Below are positions 35,671 to 47,543 of a DNA stretch of 64,000 bases, piece by piece (positions within the stretch are counted from its first letter, which is position 1; every line of letters begins with the position of its first letter). The notes beneath the pieces were generated by a model that was not told where the DNA came from, made no database searches, and worked only from the letters and a program-made list of their open reading frames with translations. Both the position numbers and the translations under genes were made by a program. The DNA comes from Spirodela intermedia (taxonomy: Eukaryota > Streptophyta > Magnoliopsida > Alismatales > Araceae): NCBI GenBank assembly GCA_902729315.2, contig LR746271.1, positions 2,254,001-2,318,000 on the forward strand, written 5' to 3'.

Positions 35671-38580
35671 ATGGACTTCGACGAGGACAACAGCAAGTAA
35701 GGAGTTGCAGCAGATCTTCGTCTCGATTTTGTGGCAATGTGCTTTATGTATTTATTTTAAGCGATTTATTTGGCCGTCGATCTGTTCTTGGTGAGTTTGT
35801 TGGATTTCTGATGTCTGTGGGCTGGCATTGTTATACTGTTGTTAGGCCTCTGAGGTTGCTGAAGAAGATCCGTTTATGGAATGAGGGGATTGTGATTATA
35901 TATTTTGTGTTCTCTTGAAGATCTTGTTTTTTTAGTGGGATAACGCCTCGTTCTTTATGCGGTGTCTTAAGGACCACATGTTACCCCGATCTTTATCCCA
36001 TGTTACTTATGGAATTAAATTATGTCTTGTCTTATTACTGTTCAGAATGAACGGTTACGTTGGATGTGAGAACCTAATTCCCGGAAAAAATTATAGTGCT
36101 TTTAGTTTATTTTTTACTAGTGGGTGGAGTATTTTCCATGTAATATGACTGAGATTCACACTCAAGATTCCTGGAAGACACGCAATTGATCAAACTAGGG
36201 CTTCATTTTTTTCCCACCCCGCGAAAGTCGATATTGTTTCTACCTATTTCTCATACATAATGTACACGGATTCCATTCTCTTTGTTTTTTTCTGTTTTTA
36301 CTTCTTGTGATTGTTGCAATAGCTGTTAGTGAACAGGATAGGACGAAACACATGCCACTAATATTAAGTTATGTCACTTTCTCTCATGCTGGCTTCAGGT
36401 CCGTATTAAGTTAGAGAATTATGCTTGCATGAATTTTTCAGGTGATTTTGTAAACAATTCGTACTTGTGCATCAGTATTTTTTGAATGCTTTCCATGACG
36501 CTCCCGAGTGTGTCAAATACTGTGACTTTCAGTCGATCAGACCCTACCCTCTGATTTGTGAAATATTGGCTTCCGATAAGCAGTCATCTTTTTGAGCCGC
36601 GTTGAAACGGCATTTTTGGTGTAGGTTTGGCATCTCTAGCTGTCTCCCTGATAGAAGATGCAGTGGAGTGTGATGTCTTGGTCTATTTAGTATCTAAATT
36701 TACATGTGATATTTAGTAACTTTGGGACAAAAACATCGTCTTAAAATGCTTCCAGGCTTTTCGAATTGGTTTTCTCGGAAATTCAAGATTTATGTTTGTG
36801 CTACTTTGTTGATGTGAGGGAATGCTTTCTCTGTATGATAAACTATATGCAGTGTGGTAATTTGGTAGTACTGAATTGCTTCCAGGGAACTGTGGGAGTG
36901 GCAAAAAGAAGAATACTGTCTGGAAAGAGATACAAGTAGTACTCTGTCTAATATCTCTTCGTATTTCCCAAGCTATTAATCTCTTCTGTATTGTCACCCT
37001 TGTCAAAACTCTTTCCCTGAACAGACACCTCCCATTGCCTATGGGATGACCTAGAACAAAAGGAGGATGGTCTGCTATACATGCTCGGGGAACAGACACC
37101 TATTAAAGACTGTGCAGATTTAGGTCACCTGATTTCGGACAATGGAGGTACTGTATACGGAAATCACATATCTTGCAATTGAATTGGCTCAAAAGGTATT
37201 ACCGCATTTTTATTCAAACGATGCTACTCAGATGGTGAAAGCAAGGGTGTGGACGAACGTAGAGAGTGTTCTCAGCTGAAAAGGAGGCGCATGCTGCAAT
37301 ATAGTTCCAGTGATACTGATGTTAGCATTAGCGATGAACTTCTGGCATCCGAGTTTATGAAATCCAATGTAGGTTATGCAACATGGTGCTTGTTTTTTTC
37401 TTAGCTTGATATTAAAATACTGATTTATATTAATTCCTAACGCTCACTTTTCTGACCTTATCTTTCTACAGATCGGAGAAGACTCCTTGATGAAAGATGA
37501 GACGAATGATAATCTTCAGTGGATTTTGGGACTCTCAGGTTAGCCATCTTGCATATTGTTTCGTGATGCTGTTCTATCTCCTAACCCTAACCATCCAAGG
37601 ACTGTATTCCTTATATCTAACAACTTACAACAGATAGCCAAGAAGGTCTGGATCAGTCATCAGAGTGCTGGTTAGCAAGTTGTTTTAATGAAAGTGAGAC
37701 GCATGTCAGCTCTGACCAAATGTATGTTCCCCTGAGAGATTTGATTGACTTTTCTCCTCCAACCATAATATTCCAGTGCTAAATTCGTCATCGTTTTGAC
37801 CACAGGAATGCTTCTAATACCCCTAGTAATCACGCTGATGCCTCAGGTTAGTTACTCATGCAAATACTTAATTTAGGAAAAAAAAAAAACTATTTTTTCT
37901 CTCAATCACCTCATTTTATTTTGTTTCAATTTAATATACCTAAGAACCATTTGTGAAGAGTATAATATCTTTTTATTATATGTATCGCATGATAACCTCA
38001 CGCTGATAACCATTTCTAACACCCCTAGTTTTCGCTCATGCAAATACTTAATTTAGGAAGAAAAATTAAACCATTTTTTCCCAATCACCTCATTTATTTT
38101 GTATCACCTTGTTAATGTTTTGGCTTGACTGCATAGAGCGATGCAATGTACCGCGCCAGATGAAAACTCTTAAGCTGCCAGTGACGATTTCCATCACCCC
38201 TTGCAATAAACTCAGAGGTACCCAAGCTGACCAGGAATGCTTCTCCCCACCGCACGTGTCCCTCTTCTCTGATGGCCGCATGCTTTTCATCTCAACCAGG
38301 AAGCAGGACCTACCTATCGACTCCACCGAAGCTGGCGTCCTCTGTTGCATACCCCTTTGCGCTCATAAAACCCTGTGGAGTCCAGGGGGACACCACGCTC
38401 AAGGATATAAACCAGAGGATCCACGCCCCATTTCTGCTGAAGCAGGAGCAATCAACGGGGGAGGACCCTTCGCAGTGCTACCCAACTTCTGCCTTTTCTG
38501 GAAAGCCCGTCGTTGTGAAGACTAAGATCCGCACAGAGGGAGGAAAAGGCAGTATCACGATCATGAGAACCAAAGGTTGA
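35671..38580 (+). CDS. XRI1: XRI1-like DNA repair / meiosis protein
   Basis: Plant-specific nuclear protein; in Arabidopsis XRI1 is X-ray inducible and needed for meiotic and post-meiotic DNA repair. Nine exons: 35671-35696, 36886-36938, 37025-37147, 37232-37368, 37472-37538, 37634-37721, 37806-37846, 38137-38217 and 38300-38580. They total 897 nt (298 aa), close to the family length. Blocks: MDFDEDNSK, ELWEWQKEEYCLERDTS, CLWDDLEQKEDGLLYML, QTPIKDCADLGHLISD, SQLKRRRMLQYSS (basic), DNLQWILGL, and the conserved end SVAYPFALIKPCG, TLKDINQRIH, SAFSGKPVVVKTKIRTEGG and GSITIMRTKG. The 82-nt intron before the last exon is needed to reach the conserved C-terminal frame. Exon 1 is linked to exon 2 by phase and family pattern only. 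Confidence 0.85.
37807..38105. repeat. Diverged duplication of XRI1 exon 7 and flank
   Basis: The segment TCATGCAAATACTTAATTTAGG starts at 37856 and again at 38036, followed in both by an A-rich run and CACCTCATTT. Upstream, exon 7's TTCTAATACCCCTAG (37812) has a counterpart TTCTAACACCCCTAG (38014). The second copy lacks about 22 bp, including the exon 7 donor, so it looks like a dead exon copy in intron 7. Confidence 0.8.
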
Positions 38581-40068
38581 CCACCCGAATTGCATGGCTG
38601 GGCATAGGTATAGTCTCTGTCTCGTGGATTTATTGCCTGGATTGGTATAATGTAGAAGATGTAGCCATAGAGCCCCCTTTGACTCCTCTCTGATGGGACC
38701 CTGTTTTTCAACTGAATGCGTTGACCTTTTGACGATGTTCTTTGTGATGCCCACTGAGGCATCAGACCATGTTAACAAGTCAACGGCCTTGTTTTTTTGG
38801 GTTTCATTCAAGCTGATGAACATTCGGTTTGTGATGAAGAACAGTAATATAATTTATGTACTTGTTCATCAGAGATTATATAATTTAGGAAATCATCTCT
38901 TTGCTGTGTGCAGATGGAGAATCAAGGCTGTCTGCAGCTAATTTTATGTCCATGTTCTGACACGTTGACCTTAATATGGTTTTTTGGATTTTTTTGTTAA
39001 ATATCATATATTTTTTTATATATTTTAATATACGATATATTTTCCTGGTAGAAAATCAAATCGGGTCTCTTCTTTTTGTTCTGACGTAGTTACTCTGATT
39101 AAGCGTGCTTCTGTTCTTCCTCCTGGTCTGAGGTTTCGACAGCTGTCAATGGGCGGTAAGGCCTGCAGCGTGGCCCATCTGATTTTGAGGCCCATATTTG
39201 GGATAATTTGGGCCGTATTGTATTTACGGTAACTTAGTCCAGTAACAGCCCACTTGACTTCTCAAGACATTGGGCCTTTTCGATTTCCTATGCCTCATGC
39301 TTGAAAAATGGGCTGGGCTTGTATTTGGGCTTACTGGCCCATCAAATAACTCCTATTGGGCGGGATTACTTGCTCTCTAACACCTCAGCGGTTACCTGGC
39401 TCATTTCTGGAAAAGCTTGGGTTAAAATGGGCTTTGGGCTCTACGGCCCATTTACCCGCCCAATCTTTTAAAATATATTTATAATTTTTCTCCTAACTCG
39501 GCCCGTCTTCTGAAACATTGATTATGATTTTAAGGGACTGGGCCTGCACCTTACGTTCCGGGCTTTTCTAAAAAAAGGGTCTTAGACCCCTCCTTCAGTG
39601 AGCTCGCGGACTAGGGGGATTCGGTCCGAAACTCGGTTTCGGGGCTTTTTTTCTTATCCCCAGCCCAACCATGGCCCATTGGGCTGATGATGGATCCTGG
39701 GCTTCTGAGTACTGTCGGGGCCGTTGTTGCGGGGGGGGTACGAGAAGTGGGCCCCACTTCGAGTTTGCATATGCCGTAAACTTTTTCGGAGAGCGTGCCC
39801 GCCCTTATTCGCTAGGCTGGTGGCGAGAAGGAAGAGAGACAGAGAGAGGTGTACGCGACCATCGGCAGTGGATGGGTATGCGGGGAAGGCGCCTGGGAGG
39901 TGCGCTAGTGGACAGGACATCCGTCAGAATATTCCCCAGGGGATTCCTTGTGCCGCCGTCGATGGCGTCGTCCACAAACCTGCGGCGACGGAGCCACCTT
40001 CGCATTCGCTGGTCGATGTCCTCTCTTCCGTGGCCGAGCAGCTCTGGTTCACCTCCGGCGGAGCAGTG
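38581..40068. other. XRI1-PAP spacer with GGGCC-rich block
   Basis: XRI1 3' flank (38581-39120), then 39140-39720 with a dense run of TGGGCC/GGCCCA/TGGGCT motifs, then a GC-rich PAP leader. A G run lies at about 39730-39737. The PAP reading frame is open from 39724, upstream of the chosen start. Confidence 0.6.
39165..39700. promoter_or_regulatory. Cluster of site II (TGGGCY) motifs
   Basis: At least ten GGCCCA, TGGGCC or TGGGCT cores on both strands, for example near 39173, 39190, 39209, 39270, 39311, 39327, 39338, 39430 and 39446. It lies between XRI1 and PAP. Such motifs bind TCP factors in plant growth genes; here the evidence is density alone. Confidence 0.4.
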
Positions 40069-43000
40069 ATGAGCCTACCGGCTGCGGTGGTATATGTGGT
40101 GGCGCTGGCGGCGGTGGGTGTGACCGCCGGGAGCATTCCGACGACCCTGGATGGTCCCTTCAAGCCGGTGACAGTTCCGCTGGACCAGGAGGCGTTCCGT
40201 GGCAATTCGGTCGACTTGCCGGACTCCGATGGGAGGGTGCGGAGGAAGGTGTCCGGCTTCTCGCCGGAGCAGATTTCCGTCTCCCTCGCGGCCACCTACG
40301 ACGCCGTCTGGATCTCCTGGGTCACAGGTTCTTCCCTAGTCCTCTGACTGTCCACGCATCCTTTCTACCTTTCGCGATTCCTTACCTGTGCTGTGTACAT
40401 TTGCGTCTACCTTCTTCTGCGCTAAATTTGATGATGGAGGGTTTGTGGATGACTTTATTGCAGGGGATTTTCAGATCGGGGACAGCGTAACGCCGCTTAA
40501 TCCAGCGGATGTCAAGAGCGTCGTATATTATGGAAGGTTGAGGTATCCCCTACATCATGAGACTACTGGTTATTCTCTTGTGTACAGCCAGCTTTATCCA
40601 TTTGACGGCCTGCAGAACTACACATCTGGGATAATCCACCATGTTCGACTCACAGGTGCATTGGTCTCAACCTTTATTGTTCCTTGTTTGGGGACTTCTG
40701 TAAATTATAATTTTCTTTTCGAAACTTTCCTGGTCTAATATGTGACTACATTCTTTTCTTAATTTTACCAAGTACCCTTCCTGTCCTGGCAATTTCTCCT
40801 GAAGACAGTCTTTAATGAAATAAAAATATGAGGGAACGCCATAGTATTCAAGAGTAGGATGAGTTTGATGGTCCTATTACTCCCCAGTTTTTTGTAGCTA
40901 CTCTTTGTCCGGCTATCTCGAACATAATCTCCAGTATTGTGGGAGTTTATTAAGCGAAGAGATCCCCTCTTAATCTGGGAGTCACAGTCTTGATCTTAAC
41001 TGTAGTCGCACAGGTCTGCAAAAGGCACGTCTTAAGCTGTACGGTCTTGCTATAGTATAAGAATGGCTAGTCTGATATTTCAAAATGTGAGTTGTAAAAA
41101 GTAAAAAAAAAAGAAGATGTGCAGGGTAGTATCTGTATGGTATCTTTCAAATAATTTACGAGTTTCACACAGAAAAAACGTTCAAGTAGTTAGAGCTTAG
41201 AAGAACAAATGAATATGGAGCTGATAATAACCTTTGTTGCCAGCATCCTGCATTCGGATGCTCATGTTGATCTCGATTTTCTGTTTGAACATACTTTTGA
41301 TAAAGTTGAAATTATCGTTATGTGCATGATTGAAATATACATCCTTGGCCAGGGTTGCAACCAGCCATTGCTTGTTGATATGAGTCCTAGGTCATTAGAA
41401 GGCACAAGTGCAGACAGAGAAATGATAGTTATGATATATCAACGGTCTTTTGTTCACCATTTCTCTTTTTTGGTATGCATCACCAATCATGTATTTATCC
41501 TTTCGTCATTGTAGGACTGAAGCCTGGGACTAGATATTACTATCGATGTGGTGATCCCTCTATACCAGCCATGAGCAGCATTCATGTGTTCAGGACGATG
41601 CCCATTGCAAGCCCTCAGAGCTACCCAAAACGAATTGCTGTGATTGGCGATCTAGGCCTCACATACAATTCTACTTCTACTGTTAATCACATGAGAAAAA
41701 ATCATCCTGATCTGGTTCTACTACTTGGCGATGTCTCTTATGCAAACCTGTACCTCACCAATGGAACTGGATCTGATTGCTACTCTTGCTCGTTTTCGCA
41801 AACTCCTATACATGAGACATACCAGCCTCGTTGGGATTATTGGGGCAGGTAATTCCTTATTTCTCTCTTAGTTTAATTTTGTTTTCATAATTGCATGCTT
41901 GGTTCCAGAAGGATCTGCAATCCCTTGATATTTCAACATTTTTTTTTTTAGTTAATTGATAATTTCAAGCACCAATACTAACAAAGAATGTTGTTGACCA
42001 ACGTATTTGAGATAACCAGTAAATTTCAAATGCCATTTGATCAGAGGGTAGCCTATGATAGCCAGATCGAGGCTGTTCCATGTCTGGTTTCAGACCTCAG
42101 TATCACCTATAAACTTTTTGAGAAGTTGTCACCACAAGAAATAAGCACATGTCAGTGATGATGTCCAGTTTTTTACTTCGACGCACAAATGGTGTATAAT
42201 CTTTTAAGTTTTTAAGAGTTTTCTCAATCCTTTTATCTATGTTTTTTGTGGTTAATTTTTTCATGCTCTCTTTTTCAGGTTTATGGAGCCCTTTGTGTCA
42301 GAAGTTCCATTGATGGTGATAGAAGGAAACCACGAGATAGAAATGCAGGCCAAAAATCAGACGTTTGTAGCTTACAGCTCCAGATTCGCTTTCCCTTCTG
42401 AAGATAGTGGATCTTTCTCTCCATTTTACTACTCCTTTGACGCTGGGGGAATACACTTCATAATGCTGGGTGCCTATGTTTCCTACAACAGATCAGGTAA
42501 AACCAGAATAAACCCAGAGGACAATCCTTGATATTCCGGCATAGAGACTAGGCTAAGGATGCTCACCTAGGCAAAAATAACTTACGTTACTAGTGAAATA
42601 AGTTTGACAAAGGGTTGAAATTGAGAATTCAATACTTACTAGCAAAGACTATCAAATGACTTCCCATAGTTCAGGAAAAGCTTTGCAATGGAAATAGCCT
42701 GTGTTTCCATCGAATGCCATATAGGATCAAGGAGAGATGTGGAACTGTAGAAAGCGTGCTGCCATGAGGATATAGGGCTTATCAGTAGAGAATGAGAAGA
42801 TGACGACATGCATTGCTGCAGATCACCTTGATGAGCTTATCTATTTATTTATTCCTCCATTTATCTGGCAATCGATTACTTCTTATTTTATAATATTCAC
42901 ATCACATGTGAGGAAGAATAGATCCAACAGCTTTCTATGTGAAGCTTAATCTCGTGTGTTCTTTGTTAAAGGGAATCAATACAAGTGGCTGGAGAGAGAT

Positions 43001-45185
43001 TTGGCCAAAGTTGACAGATCAACTACTCCCTGGCTGATAGCTACTTGGCATGCTCCATGGTATAGCACGTACAGAGCCCATTACAGGGAAGCAGAATGCA
43101 TGAGGATAGAGATGGAAGAGTTACTCTATTCTCACGGCGTTGACATTATCTTCAATGGGCATGTAAGTTTTCCCATCCTTCCAAAATTTCCCGCCATTTC
43201 CTATGATATTTGAGAAGGAATTCAGTGTAACTCTGGCAATTTGATATTCTGCTGAAATTGGTTTGAAACTATATGATAAATAATAATCTTGGTAGGTCAC
43301 ATGCATAATATGAAGAGAAGAATTTAAAGAGGAAATGAAGAGAAAAAATAATCTATTCATTCATACCTGTTGGATCTACTTCCGGTCCTCTGATATGATT
43401 CTTTGACCTAATATGAAGGTTCATGCCTATGAAAGATCGAACCGGGTTTTCAATTACTCATTGGATCCCTGTGGCCCGGTTCATATCACAGTGGGTGACG
43501 GTGGAAATAGGGAGAAGATGGCCATTGATCATGCTGATGATCCTGGCCGCTGCCCAGATCCACTGGACACACCTGATGATTTCATGGGCGGTTTCTGTGC
43601 CTTCAACTTCACAGAAGGCCCTGCTGCTGGTAGATTCTGCTGGGACCATCAGCCCGACTACAGCGCATACAGAGAAAGCAGCTTTGGCCATGGAATTTTA
43701 GAGGTACTCCTCTTGACTTGGCCTCTCTTTTCGATATCATAGCTGGCATATATATATATATATATTTATGTATTAGCTGCCTTAATTAGTTTCAGCTCCC
43801 TGTAAATACCTCAAGGAGGATTTAGGGTCGATATTTTCTGATAATAGAAGGGACATGAGATCACCTGGGAATGGGGTCACTGGGGTCATCTCACAAGCAT
43901 GGGTTAGCCCGTTGACTGTGTTTAACTACGGTTAGCAAAAGAAAGGACATGCATGCAAATAATATTCTTAGGGACCCCGTTAATGTTGTCATAAAATATA
44001 GTGGGATGTAAGTGTCAACAAACCCTACAAAGCCTTACACCATCAGCTTTAGGTTCCTGTAAGCGTTCCAGAATAACTAAAAAGCTTCCATGCCCTTAAG
44101 GTTTTGCTTACTTTTATGGGCATGTAAATAGTCCGGATTAGCTAAAACTCCCCTACTTTCTGGTAATTATTAATAATGGATCCTCGGGATAGTATTTATG
44201 AGCCTGCCCTTATGTTAGTTAACCATGGTTAAGCTCATCTTCACTCATTGGTTGAGAAGATTTCCCAGATGGTAATGATTTTTAGAGTCTGTTTTGCTGT
44301 AGGTCCCTCCAAATACTCCAGATTACCTTACTGGCCTTATATTTTCTGATAATATTCATGGGTTACTGAGAATTTTCTTCACATGCTCTATGTTGGTTAA
44401 CCATGGTTAAGCTCATCTTCATTCACAGGTTGAGAGAATCTCCCATATGGTTTAAGGCTTTTTAGGGCCTGTTTAGCTTTAGGTCCCTCCAAGCACTCAA
44501 GATTACCTAACTGGCTCTATTTTTTCTGATAATATTAATAGGTCCCTGAGAATATTCTTCACATGCATTAATAGCCTTACATCAAGGATCGTGAGATTTT
44601 GGTTGGTTGGAATTACCCATCTGCAGTGTGTGCCAAACGGTTTGTTGCACAAGACCATTGTTGAGTTAGCCATGAGTATTATCATAAACCTTGAGGGCTT
44701 TTTAGTTAATACAATTATTTACAGGGGCTGAAACTAAAAAACCGCACCCCAAGGATTTAGGATCCAAAGGGCAAACACAAAAAAATAATAACTCCGGGGT
44801 CTTTTAGCCCATCCGGGATATTATATTCAGATGGTCATAAAGCGAAACAGAGCCCTTAATAACAGATAATATTACGTGGAGAATCTAGGAGTCGACACAA
44901 TGGCAGGGGCACAAATAATATCGGAAAAAAATGGGCCTTTTAGCTGATCCGAAGTATTCGCAGGGAGCTGGAGCTAAGAACAAACCACTGACGTGTGTTG
45001 ACCGACGACTACCCTATCTGCAGGTGAAAAATGAGACCTTTGCTCTGTGGACGTGGCATCGCAACCAGGACTTGTATAACAGCACCGGTGGTGATCAGAT
45101 CTTCATCGTTAGGCAGCCTGCCCGATGCCCTGTGGGGCCCAAGCTCTCAACCCCCCGTGCCCACATTCGTAATTATCCTATTTGA
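40069..45185 (+). CDS. PAP15: Purple acid phosphatase, PAP15/phytase-like
   Basis: Secreted binuclear metallophosphoesterase; PAP15-group enzymes hydrolyse phytate and other phosphate esters. Seven exons: 40069-40327, 40464-40655, 41515-41848, 42279-42496, 42972-43162, 43419-43703 and 45024-45185 (546 aa). The start at 40069 gives a hydrophobic signal peptide (LPAAVVYVVALAAVGVTAG). An N-terminal fibronectin-like domain follows (PEQISVSLAATYDAVWISWVTG). The metal-ligand set is complete: GDLG (Asp196), GDVSY (Asp223, Tyr226), GNHE (Asn279), WHAPW (His361) and GHVHAYER (His398, His400). Several NxS/T sites suggest glycosylation. The last intron (1.32 kb) holds diverged tandem repeats. The frame is also open for 345 nt upstream of the chosen ATG, so a longer N-terminus cannot be excluded. 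Confidence 0.94.
43790..44570. repeat. Diverged tandem repeats in last PAP intron
   Basis: Two clear units of 178 bp (44211-44388 and 44389-44566) share GTTAACCATGGTTAAGCTCATCTTC, GGTCCCTCCAA, TTTTCTGATAATATT and TTCTTCACATGC in the same order. Older partial copies lie upstream (about 43811-43850, with ATATTTTCTGATAATAG, and about 44048-44080). Confidence 0.85.
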
Positions 45186-46594
45186 TGGTCGTCCGTCGTA
45201 GGGTTGACGCAAGTAGTCAACGGGGGGGGGGGTGTGCAAGTGGGGGAGCTAGTCATATTGGGCAAGTAGCAGTGGCTTGAGGCACTGTATGTTAATTTGG
45301 ATTATTTGATTAAATAACTTGGTAGCAATTATTAGGAATATTAATTGGAGGTAATTAATAAAGGGTCTAATATTACCAGAGGATGGGGGGATCTGGTCCC
45401 CACCAATTGTGTGCTTTCCGACGGCGTATGGAATGGGAGGGATTTGCGGATGACGGCCGCCGCCGAGTTCTTTAGCGTGTAAGCAACAAACGGCGTCTCT
45501 AGCGAGAGAGAGAGGAGAGAGAGAAAGGGTAAGATGGGGATACTGACGCTGGGTTAGGAGAAAAGTTCTTGAAAAATAAGAGATCGCTGACTTATGTTAA
45601 ATGATAAAAAATGCTAAAAATAGTAATGCAGCTAGAAGTCAAAGATGGGTTGGATCAATAAGAAAATATCAATATTATTATCAATTAATATACATTGACA
45701 ATAGGGGTTGAGCGATGTAACCCTCAATTGGGTTTGGATGTGACAAAGATCTGGGCCATGCTCAAGAAATTATCACCCAAATTAGGTTTTTATTGTCTAT
45801 ATATTTTTTAATTTTTTTGCTGGTTTAAGTTTATGGATAATTAAAATAATCTTACAAGCATATGATATTCTCCCTCATCATGAGAGAGTTTGACCAAAAG
45901 AGGAGAAAGTCAAAGCGCGTAGTTGACAAACTGGTTAGTGTGGAAGTGGGTAGCTAGACCGGATCAAAAGCTGCGGATGGATCAGAGTTGGGATGGAAGG
46001 GGGTCGAAGAACTGGGGTGGAATGGAAGTCGGAATTATAATCGGATTAAAAGTTGTGGATCGATCAGCCGACCGGAGGGGGCGGAGTTCTGCAGGGGAGG
46101 AGACCCTCCTTTCACCATGATTTTAATCATGCTCATTAATGGCGGAAAAAGCCAAGACATCACATGAATCCCGCATCGCCATCACCTCGCCGGGCATCGC
46201 AGTTATCGCCGTCCTTTTTCTGCAGAGGTCAGAGGATGCCCAGTTCGCCGGCGACTCTCCCTCCTTGCCGGACTCCACCGATGCGCCACCGCTGAAGCCG
46301 TCACCGGCGGGGGAGAGAGCTGTTGAAGGGGACCCTACCTTCCCGGTGTCCTGCTTCCGGTGGCTGGGGTTCTACGGGATCTTCCGGCGAGGGTCGCGCA
46401 GAGAGGAAGAAGATCTCGCCGGAGGAGGGAGAGGAAGAAGTAGAAATCATGGCGGGTGCTTGCCTCCTGGTGCGGGATTTGGGACAATAATCTTGCCAAT
46501 CGCTTCGGATATGCCTGGTTTTGGGAGGAAATTTGAAGTCGCTCCGCTGGTGCATCGGCGGCGGAAGAGGTCCGGCGGAGGAGCTGCAGGGGTT
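45186..46594. other. PAP-RING convergent spacer
   Basis: 3' flanks of PAP and the RING gene. It includes a G run at about 45222-45232, a possible AATAAA (about 45355-45360), and an AT-rich block 45560-45900. The sequence past 46140 is GC-rich and open on the plus strand, but that is the shadow of the minus-strand RING gene and its flank. No other gene is supported. Confidence 0.5.
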
Positions 46595-47254
46595 TCAGAA
46601 GATGTCGAGGATCTCGAGGATGAGGCCGTTGCAGAGGGGGCAGTTGCCGCGGCTGATCCAGAGCTCCCGGGAGCAGAGCCGGCAGAAGGTGTGCCCGCAG
46701 GGGATGAACGCCGCCCCCTTCTCCCTCACCATGCACACGCAGCACTTCGTTCCCGTTCTTCCTCCTCCTCCGACTTCCCGCTCCTCTTCTTCCCCTTCCT
46801 CCAGAAGCGCCGCCCCGCCGCCGTGCTTATCCGCCTGCTCCAGCAACGCCATCAACGACACCCTGATCTGCTGCGGCTGCTCTGCCGGCGCCGCAGCCGA
46901 CGGGGGAGGTTCCGGCTGTGCAGCCGGCGGCGCGGCTTCTCCGCCGTCCCCAGCGGCGGAATCCCCCTCGTCCCGGATGACGTCGAGAAGCGTTCTGGTG
47001 GCGGCAGCAGGCGCTTCCCGGCCGCGCGAGAGCTCCCTCTTCTCGCAGGCGAGGAATGTCCCGAGTGATATGCGGCGGGCGGCGGAATGTTGCCGGTCTT
47101 GGTGGCGGTCGTCCTGGCTGACCTTGAGGAGGTCCCGGAGGTTAGGGGAGGGAGAGGAGGAGGAGATCTCCGGCGCAGAGGCGGCGGCGGCCGCCGCCGC
47201 AGCAAGCTGCTCCGCCAGCGTCGTCCTCCGGTGATTCTCCGGCACCACCTCCAT
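46595..47254 (-). CDS. Small RING-HC finger protein (putative E3 ligase)
   Basis: Single-exon, GC-rich gene for 219 aa. The C-terminal 50 residues form a C3HC4 RING: KCCVCMVREKGAAFIPCGHTFC, then RLCSRELW and NCPLC, with all zinc ligands present. The protein ends in LILEILDIF. The N-terminal 165 residues are low-complexity: an alanine run near residue 20, SSSPSPNLRDLLKVSQDD, a Pro/Ala-rich centre and an acidic GEEEEREVGGGG stretch. The family is expected to recruit an E2 and ubiquitinate substrates; the substrate is unknown. Extreme GC and alanine runs make both strands open, but only the minus strand has a recognisable domain. Confidence 0.88.
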   Translation of the reverse strand: MEVVPENHRRTTLAEQLAAAAAAAASAPEISSSSPSPNLRDLLKVSQDDRHQDRQHSAARRISLGTFLACEKRELSRGREAPAAATRTLLDVIRDEGDSAAGDGGEAAPPAAQPEPPPSAAAPAEQPQQIRVSLMALLEQADKHGGGAALLEEGEEEEREVGGGGRTGTKCCVCMVREKGAAFIPCGHTFCRLCSRELWISRGNCPLCNGLILEILDIF

Positions 47255-47506
47255 CCTCGAGGCAAGAAGAGCCCTCCTCGTCGCTCCGGATCTGAGGAAC
47301 CGTGCTCCGCCTTCTTCTTCCTCCTCTTATCTTCCCGGCCCCAATCAACGAGAAGAAACCGCGATCCGGCGACCTATATAGAAGAAAATCAAGGGAGATC
47401 AGGCGGAAGATGGCCTTCCGCCATTAAAGACAGAAATGAGGCCACAGGGCCAGAAAAAGGGTAAGCGAGGAAGGAACCAGACCGGGGCTAAGAATACTTC
47501 CCAGAT

Positions 47507-47543
<37 letters not shown>

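Noticed and set aside
37578-37592. Telomere-like CTAACCCTAACC in an XRI1 intron
   Set aside because: Too short for an interstitial telomere array.
46139-47068. 309-aa plus-strand ORF opposite the RING gene
   Set aside because: Arg/Ser/Pro-rich shadow of GC-rich coding sequence; the RING domain is on the minus strand.
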